From Streptomyces qaidamensis (lineage in GTDB: Bacteria; Actinomycetota; Actinomycetes; Streptomycetales; Streptomycetaceae): a stretch of 64,000 nucleotides of DNA. The position numbers and the translations under genes are program-made. Below are positions 59,177-64,000 of the stretch, one piece after another (positions within the stretch are counted from its first letter, which is position 1; the number at the start of each line of letters is the position of its first letter). Below the pieces are notes generated by a model. The model did no database searches. It worked only from the letters and a program-made list of their open reading frames with translations, and had not been told where the DNA came from. Location: positions 2,542,001 through 2,606,000 of the forward strand of contig NZ_CP015098.1 in assembly GCF_001611795.1 (NCBI RefSeq), written 5' to 3'.

Positions 59177-60247
59177 ATGACCACGGGTGGACGTCTCACC
59201 AGGCTGGCCCGTACGCGGCAGATGTACACCGGTGAGCCATTTCAGATGTCTCGGCATGCTCTGCGTGGCGGAGACAACCGGCACCCGATCCCGGGGGCCA
59301 CCGGGACTCAGGCGCGCCTCGAAGCGGAAGTCCTGGCCAAACTGGGTGGTGGCGGACAGTGGTGGTCCCACCCTCTCGGCATCGCCCGTGTCCGTCCGGG
59401 CTGCGGCTCGGCTCTCGTCGAACTCGACGGTCACACCACGTTCAGCAGCGGAACGCTGTACCCGCGCAGTGCCCATGCGCTGGACAAGCTCCTTCCCTGC
59501 GCGGAGCCAGGTGTCCAGGTGACCGGTATCGTCGGTCTCCGGGTGGCCGGCATCGAGGGAGCAGACCTCCACCTCACCCTGAGCGGCGATTTCTCCCGCA
59601 TCGTCCTGCGCGGCATTCCCGGCACGCGATGGGAAGAGCTGCTCGACGAACGGTGGCACCGCTACGAGGAAGCGGGGTTCCCACCACTGTGGCGAAGCGG
59701 CTCGCTCACGGAGTACGAAAAGGCCCACATCAGCAGCTACGGAGAGTCATGGAGGGCCGAGCGGGACCTCGATTGGATCGGATCCGCTCTGCTGCGCCGC
59801 ATCGCGCTCTTCCACACGTCGGGCTCCGCGTACTCCACCCGCTCATGGATCACGGGTGACGAATGGATCTTCGAGTTGGACACGGTTCTCGATGCCCCAC
59901 CCGGACACGACGACTTTCTGAACAGACTTCTGGACCCGATATGGGGGCCGGCGCTGCGTGTCGATCGCTGTCACTGCTCCTGCGACGCGCTCAGGGACCC
60001 GGACGATCGCTTCTACCTCCGCCAGTGCACCTTCCACCTGACGCACCGCGATCAGCCCCTCGGCGGCCTGCAACTGCGCTTCCGCCACGGACACGCCGTG
60101 TACGGCTCCGATGCCCGAACCACGCTGAGGCATCTCGGCTCTCCTCCGAAGTGGCTCGACCGGGTACTGCCGGCGAACCGTCCCGACGCTCGGGCTTCCA
60201 CCGGGCGCCGTACGTCGGCGCAGTCTCTGGAAACGGAGAGTCACTGA
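59177..60247 (+). CDS. Protein of unknown function
   Basis: 356 aa, soluble, no catalytic motif recognised. The N-terminus RLARTRQMYTGEPFQMSRHA recalls a short QxxTGxxxxxAxR-like pattern that I have seen at the start of various Streptomyces hypothetical proteins; this is an impression only. Cys/His clusters occur in DRCHCSCDALRDPD and QCTFHLTHRD, which could bind metal. ATG 59177. The stop codon shares one base with the start of the next small membrane gene (TGATG), so the two are coupled. Confidence 0.65.
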   Translation: MTTGGRLTRLARTRQMYTGEPFQMSRHALRGGDNRHPIPGATGTQARLEAEVLAKLGGGGQWWSHPLGIARVRPGCGSALVELDGHTTFSSGTLYPRSAHALDKLLPCAEPGVQVTGIVGLRVAGIEGADLHLTLSGDFSRIVLRGIPGTRWEELLDERWHRYEEAGFPPLWRSGSLTEYEKAHISSYGESWRAERDLDWIGSALLRRIALFHTSGSAYSTRSWITGDEWIFELDTVLDAPPGHDDFLNRLLDPIWGPALRVDRCHCSCDALRDPDDRFYLRQCTFHLTHRDQPLGGLQLRFRHGHAVYGSDARTTLRHLGSPPKWLDRVLPANRPDARASTGRRTSAQSLETESH

Positions 60248-60447
60248 TGTCCTGGGACGACATCGTCCTCTTGATCTTGGCGTTCTTCGGAACCGTCTCA
60301 CTCCTGCTGGCTCAGGTCAGCGACGTGTTGTCGAGGCTGCCGCACATCATCCGGGCCTGGCGTGAAGTCCGGCGGGAACTGGGCGGCGGAGGCGGTGATT
60401 CCGAAGAATCCGGCTTCACAGACGGGGCGCGGAGGCGGGATCATTGA
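60247..60447 (+). CDS. Small single-helix membrane protein coupled to the unknown gene upstream
   Basis: 66 aa. An N-terminal helix (DIVLLILAFFGTVSLLLAQV) is followed by an amphipathic basic stretch (LPHIIRAWREVRREL) and a Gly-rich charged tail. ATG 60247 overlaps the previous stop by one base. The pairing suggests that it anchors or escorts the 356-aa protein. No family known. Confidence 0.6.
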   Translation: MSWDDIVLLILAFFGTVSLLLAQVSDVLSRLPHIIRAWREVRRELGGGGGDSEESGFTDGARRRDH

Positions 60448-60479
60448 CGCTGACACTGTTGTTCGAGAGAGGTAACGGG

Positions 60480-60740
60480 ATGTCCGAGCGGGACGAGCAC
60501 GAGCGCGAGTTCGATCTCAGATGGGCGGACGGAGCCGAGCACAAGGAGCCCTCGGCCCGGGCCCGTATGCTCGCCGCCCGCTGGAAGCACAACCCGCCCG
60601 GGCCCGTGCCCTTCCGGCCCGACCCGGAGCACGTCGGCTCCAGCCGCCGCTCCTCGTGGATCTCGACCGCTGTGGTGCTGGGCTGCGTGGCGGCGGTGAT
60701 CGTGCTCCTGGGGTACATCAACTTCCGGGCGCCGTACTAG
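60480..60740 (+). CDS. Small membrane protein with cytoplasmic N-terminus
   Basis: 86 aa: an acidic and basic soluble part (MSERDEHEREFDLRWADGAE, then ARMLAARWKHNPPGPVPFRP), then one C-terminal helix (WISTAVVLGCVAAVIVLLGY). Tail-anchor-like topology. ATG 60480 has GAGAGAGG at 7 nt. Function unknown. Confidence 0.7.
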   Translation: MSERDEHEREFDLRWADGAEHKEPSARARMLAARWKHNPPGPVPFRPDPEHVGSSRRSSWISTAVVLGCVAAVIVLLGYINFRAPY

Positions 60741-60820
60741 GCACCCCGCGATAATCCGCGAGCCGGTCGCTGTCGCTACGCCTACGATCCCCCGAAACAG
60801 AAAGTCGGGCGAGGACGGGC

Positions 60821-62101
60821 GTGAACGAGGACATCCGGAGCGGAGAAGCGGCCGCGGCGCGGCTGGCCCAGGGGGCGCCTCTCGACGAGGTGCTCGACGT
60901 CGCGGATCCGGCCGCTTGGACCGGACTGGACGCAGGTGTGCGGGCGTGGGGCTGTCACGGGGCCGACCTGCCGGACAGGGCGTGGGTGGACGGGCTGGGC
61001 GGGGCGACCGGCCCGCCGCGGCGGATCGGAAACGGGCGCTGGGTCTTCCGGTCGTCCCGGTGGCGGCCTGAGCCCGTCGACGCGCCCTCCATCGAACCCC
61101 GGCTCGCGGTGGCGCTCTGCCACCCGGACGGCCGGACCCGCGAAGCGGCCCTCGCCCTGGCCGGGGACCACCCCGCTCTGATGTCCCTGGTCGTCGTGCG
61201 GGCCGCGGACTGGGCCGCACCGGTACGGGACAGGGCCCGAGACCTGCTGCGGGCGAGCCTGGACGCGTCCACCGGTGTCGCGCTCGCGCCCCTCATCCTG
61301 CGCATCGGCCGTCGCGAGCGAGGAGCGCACGGCGTGGAACTGCTCGGCGCGCTGCTGCGCCGGGCGCCGCACGGACCGCTCTCCACCCTTTTCATCCACC
61401 CCGACCGCACCGTACGACGGTTCGCGTACCGGCTGGCCGCCGAGGAGTCGCTGCTCTCCCCCGCCCGGCTCGCCCGTACCGCCGCCTGGGACGACGACAT
61501 CGTCGTGCAGGACCTGTGTGCCGAGGCGGCACTGGCCGCCGTGCGCGAGGACGGCGACTTCGACGACGTGCTCGAACCGCTGCTCGCCGCCCGCAACCCG
61601 CGTGCCCGGTCTGCGGGCGTCACGGCACTGCGGCGGGCCGGGCAGCCCGAGCGGGGACTGGAGTTCCTGGCCGACCGGTCGGCACTGGTGCGGGCCTGTG
61701 CGCGGTATGTCGTACGGCAATGCGGGACAGATCCCCTGCCCTGGTACCGGCAACGATGCGCACAGGCGACAGACCCGGCGCTGCAGCCCGGCGCGGTCAT
61801 CGGACTGGCGGAGTGCGGTGAGCGAGAAGACGCCGCGTTGCTACGGCCGCTGCTCACCCACCGCGTGCCGACGGTACGGGCCCGGGCGGTGGCAGGCCTG
61901 CACACGCTGGACGTGACGGTCGTGGAAGAACTGCGGCCCCTGCTCGAAGACTCCGCGCCCTGCGTCGTACGCGAGGTCACGGCTGCCTTGTTGCCGTCCG
62001 CGGCGCTGCTGCCGGAGGCGTGGCTTGCCGAGCGCCTCTCGGCGGAGCGGCCCCGGCATGTGCGGATCGCCGCGCGCCGGCTGGCGGATGCGCGGGGCTG
62101 A
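60821..62101 (+). CDS. HEAT/ARM-like repeat protein
   Basis: 426 aa, predicted almost entirely helical. Regular about 30-residue helical pairs recur, e.g. AVALCHPDGRTREAALALAG, LLAARNPRARSAGVTALRRA and LLTHRVPTVRARAVAGLHTL, as in HEAT repeats. The first about 90 residues differ and are Trp-rich. Soluble; a scaffold or peptide-binding role is usual for the fold. Start GTG 60821. Confidence 0.75.
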   Translation: MNEDIRSGEAAAARLAQGAPLDEVLDVADPAAWTGLDAGVRAWGCHGADLPDRAWVDGLGGATGPPRRIGNGRWVFRSSRWRPEPVDAPSIEPRLAVALCHPDGRTREAALALAGDHPALMSLVVVRAADWAAPVRDRARDLLRASLDASTGVALAPLILRIGRRERGAHGVELLGALLRRAPHGPLSTLFIHPDRTVRRFAYRLAAEESLLSPARLARTAAWDDDIVVQDLCAEAALAAVREDGDFDDVLEPLLAARNPRARSAGVTALRRAGQPERGLEFLADRSALVRACARYVVRQCGTDPLPWYRQRCAQATDPALQPGAVIGLAECGEREDAALLRPLLTHRVPTVRARAVAGLHTLDVTVVEELRPLLEDSAPCVVREVTAALLPSAALLPEAWLAERLSAERPRHVRIAARRLADARG

Positions 62102-62151
62102 GCCGGGCGGCTCCGGGTCGTTCGCGGGCGCGGCTGCTACCGTCCGGCCCC

Positions 62152-62523
62152 GTGAGCGACAGCGTGTACGTGGGTAACGCCGGCCAGGACGCGGCGCTGG
62201 ACCGGGGATGGATCCTCGGGCACTTCAAGGACGCCGGGGATCCGCGGCACAGCGAGGCGGTGGAGATCAAGTGGGGTGTGCACCCGCGCGGTGACGAGCG
62301 CTCGCAGTGGGTGAAGGGGGAGGAACGGACCGCGCTCCTGGTCCTGGTCAGCGGGCGTTTCCGGGTCGAGCTGCCCGGGCGGAGCGTGCTGCTGGAGCGG
62401 CAGGGGGACTACGTGGTGTGAGGGCGTGGCGTCGATCACTCGTGGCGTGCGGAGGAGGAGTCGGTCGTGCTGACGGTGCGGTGGCCGTCCGTGCCCGGCT
62501 ACGCGGTGACCGCCGGCGGCTGA
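62152..62523 (+). pseudogene. Small cupin-like protein gene interrupted by a single TGA codon
   Basis: From GTG 62152 the reading frame gives a protein starting SDSVYVGNAGQDAALDRGWI. It stops at TGA 62419-62421 after 89 residues, just after LLERQGDYVV. The same frame then continues 33 more codons (GRGVDHSWRAEEESVVLTVR, then WPSVPGYAVTAGG) to a second TGA at 62521-62523. The whole reads as one about 123-residue beta-rich cupin-like fold, and family members as I recall them have a Trp at this point (DYVxWG). TGG to TGA is one base. It is either a genuine nonsense mutation or a sequence error. Relatives are sometimes misnamed signal peptidase I. Confidence 0.8.
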
Positions 62524-62620
62524 CGGCTTTGCCGGTCCTGGGAGCGATCACGACCCCCTCATGGCAGGGCCCGGGTGCACACTGGCGGTGGGACGAGTGC
62601 GTGATTGCGGGGTGAGGCAG

Positions 62621-63538
62621 ATGCACAGCCGCTTCCGGAGCGATCGGCGGTTGACCACCCGTATGGGGATCACGCTGTTCCTGCTCGGATTGTTGTACGT
62701 GGGGTTCGTCGCCGCGTTGATGGTGCTGCTGAGATCGTGGGTGCTGGTCGTGGTGATCGCGGCGGCGCTGCTCGGCGCTCAGTACTGGTTCTCCGACCGG
62801 ATCGCGCTGTACGCCATGCGCGGGCGGGTCGTGCAGCGGGAGGAGTATCCCGAGCTGTACGCGGTGATCGACCGGCTGTGCGCGCTGGCCGACATGCCGG
62901 CGCCGGTGGTCGCCGTGTCGGCGATGGACATGCCGAACGCGTTCGCGACGGGGCGGAATCCGGATCACGCGGTGGTGTGTGTGACGACCGGGCTGCTGCG
63001 GCGGCTGGAGCCGGCCGAGCTGGAGGGCGTGCTCGCGCACGAGCTGTCGCACGTGGCGCACAAGGACGTCGCCGTGATCACCGTCGCGTCGTTCCTCGGG
63101 GTGATCGCGGGGCTGATCGTGCGGTTCGCCTTCTACTCGCAGCTGTTCGGCGGAGGCCGCAGGGACCAGAACACGGCGGCCGTCTTCGCCGCGGTGATGG
63201 GTGTGTCGGCGGCCGTCTACGCGATCAGCTTCCTGCTGATCCGGGCCCTGTCCCGGTACCGGGAACTGGCCGCGGACCGGGCGGCCGCGCTGCTCACCGG
63301 CCGGCCCTCGGCGCTGGCCTCCGCGCTCACCAAGGTCTCCGGCGACATCGCCCGCATCCCGGCCAGGGACCTGCGCACGGCCCAGGCCTTCAACGCCTTC
63401 TACTTCACGCCGGCGCTGGGCCGCGAGCCCGGGATCGCGCGGCTCTTCTCGACCCACCCGAGCCTGGAGCAGCGGCTCGACCAGTTGGGCCGGATCTCCG
63501 CCGAGCTGGGCGAGGCGGCGCCACCCGGAGGGATGTGA
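62621..63538 (+). CDS. htpX: M48 membrane metalloprotease HtpX
   Basis: 305 aa. Two N-terminal helices (GITLFLLGLLYVGFVAALMV, LVVVIAAALLGAQYW), the zinc motif VLAHELSHVAHKDV (His140-Glu141-His144), two further helices and the third ligand Glu in SRYRELAADRAAALL. HtpX degrades damaged membrane proteins. ATG 62621 follows GGTGAGGCAG. pspAB begins 7 nt after the stop, tying the protease to the Psp stress response. Confidence 0.93.
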   Translation: MHSRFRSDRRLTTRMGITLFLLGLLYVGFVAALMVLLRSWVLVVVIAAALLGAQYWFSDRIALYAMRGRVVQREEYPELYAVIDRLCALADMPAPVVAVSAMDMPNAFATGRNPDHAVVCVTTGLLRRLEPAELEGVLAHELSHVAHKDVAVITVASFLGVIAGLIVRFAFYSQLFGGGRRDQNTAAVFAAVMGVSAAVYAISFLLIRALSRYRELAADRAAALLTGRPSALASALTKVSGDIARIPARDLRTAQAFNAFYFTPALGREPGIARLFSTHPSLEQRLDQLGRISAELGEAAPPGGM

Positions 63539-63545
63539 CCGGCGT

Positions 63546-64000
63546 ATGGGACTCCTGGACATCCTGCTCGGCCGGACGAAACCGGTCGGGGCGGATCTCG
63601 ACCGGCTCTTCGCGCTGCCCTCGGCGGCCGTGACGCTGGAGGCCGCCGCGGGCTTCACACCGACCGGGCAGGGCGCGGTGTGCTTCGCCACCGTCGAGGG
63701 CGCGGCCTTCGAGCAGTCCCACCGCGAGGTGCAGGCCCTGCTGGACGCCGACACCGACCGCGACGGCAGGCCGGTGGAGCTGCGGCAGGACGACTACGGC
63801 TACTCGTGGCTGGTCTCGCGCCGCTCCCCCGACCAGCTCTCCGCGCTCGTGAACGATCTGCACGCCGTGAACAGCCAGCTGGAGGTCAACGGGTTCGGTC
63901 CCCAGCTGCTGTGCTCCCTGGCCGGGTTCGAGGACCGCTCCGGCCGGCGGCTCGCGCTGGTCTACCTCTACAAACGCGGCACGTTCTACCCCTTCGCGCC
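63546..64000 (+). CDS. pspAB: PspA-associated protein PspAB, cut by the right edge
   Basis: 151 residues visible, MGLLDILLGRTKPVGADLDR at the start, which is the PspAB pattern. Further on are TPTGQGAVCFATVEGAAFEQ and DDYGYSWLVSRRSPDQLSAL. No membrane segment in the visible part. Coupled to htpX with a 7-nt gap. In actinobacteria PspAB works with PspA/PspAA, whose genes lie at 15-16 kb. Confidence 0.87.
   Translation, partial: MGLLDILLGRTKPVGADLDRLFALPSAAVTLEAAAGFTPTGQGAVCFATVEGAAFEQSHREVQALLDADTDRDGRPVELRQDDYGYSWLVSRRSPDQLSALVNDLHAVNSQLEVNGFGPQLLCSLAGFEDRSGRRLALVYLYKRGTFYPFA

Noticed and set aside
62419..62421. TGA read as selenocysteine
   Set aside because: The site matches a Trp position, not Cys, and no selenocysteine insertion structure is evident.
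1..64000. tRNA, rRNA, CRISPR array, insertion sequence or attachment site
   Set aside because: No cloverleaf-like sequence, regular spaced repeats, transposase or integrase was found on reading the gaps and proteins.

Overview
The window is high-GC actinobacterial chromosomal DNA and is almost certainly from a Streptomyces. The evidence is dense GC-rich codon use, many GTG (and some TTG) starts, DUF3043 and DUF4191 proteins, PspA with PspAA, a paired GlnR-type box in front of glnA, and an order of core genes (ctaC, nadA, cob genes, pepA-lpd-sucB, aceE, lipB-lipA, glnA) that I recognise from the S. coelicolor group. It looks like a core chromosomal segment: I see no tRNA, rRNA, CRISPR array, insertion sequence or prophage.

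Layout. 0-7.6 kb: cytochrome oxidase subunit II (cut by the left edge), a cysteine desulfurase fused to a TusA domain, a PfkB sugar kinase, a large single-pass membrane protein, the Fe-S carrier ErpA, and NadA, which itself needs an Fe-S cluster. 7.6-16.3 kb: a Ser/Thr kinase with a beta-propeller sensor, a likely HK-RR-RND efflux operon, and the envelope-stress pair PspAA/PspA. 16.6-24.5 kb: small membrane proteins, two methyltransferases and a scattered cobalamin nucleotide-loop set (cobU fusion, cobT, cobS). 25.1-31.7 kb: five minus-strand genes forming a candidate exopolysaccharide system. 32-41 kb: pepA, lpd, sucB, a GntR regulator and aceE. 41-52 kb: an NSS amino-acid transporter with its small subunit, a WYL regulator, an amidase, a MarP-type protease and an NsdA-like regulator. 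52-57.3 kb: lipB, lipA and glnA. 57.4-60.7 kb: a stretch of proteins I cannot name. 60.8-64 kb: a HEAT-repeat protein, a small gene broken by one nonsense codon, HtpX and PspAB (cut by the right edge).

Functional links. LipB/LipA make the lipoyl group used by SucB; Lpd reoxidises the lipoyl arm; AceE supplies the E1 step. The conspicuous palindrome between gntR and aceE suggests local control of this block. PspA/PspAA at 15-16 kb and HtpX/PspAB at 62-64 kb are the two halves of an actinobacterial Psp membrane-stress set. ErpA, the desulfurase fusion, NadA and LipA all belong to sulfur or Fe-S biology.

Main candidate for an undescribed system: 25133-31741. It encodes an Agd3-like polysaccharide deacetylase, a PelF-like GT4 glycosyltransferase, a polytopic membrane protein, a spherulin-4 family glycosidase and a GH114 endo-alpha-1,4-galactosaminidase-like lipoprotein. 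The last four genes overlap by 4 nt each. This toolkit matches the fungal galactosaminogalactan cluster (deacetylase, GT4, Sph3, Ega3) and the bacterial Pel system, so I infer a galactosamine-containing, partly deacetylated exopolysaccharide. Other points of note are two families of dispersed intergenic repeats, a probable CTG start codon, a 24-bp tandem duplication before cobT, and the single-codon pseudogene.
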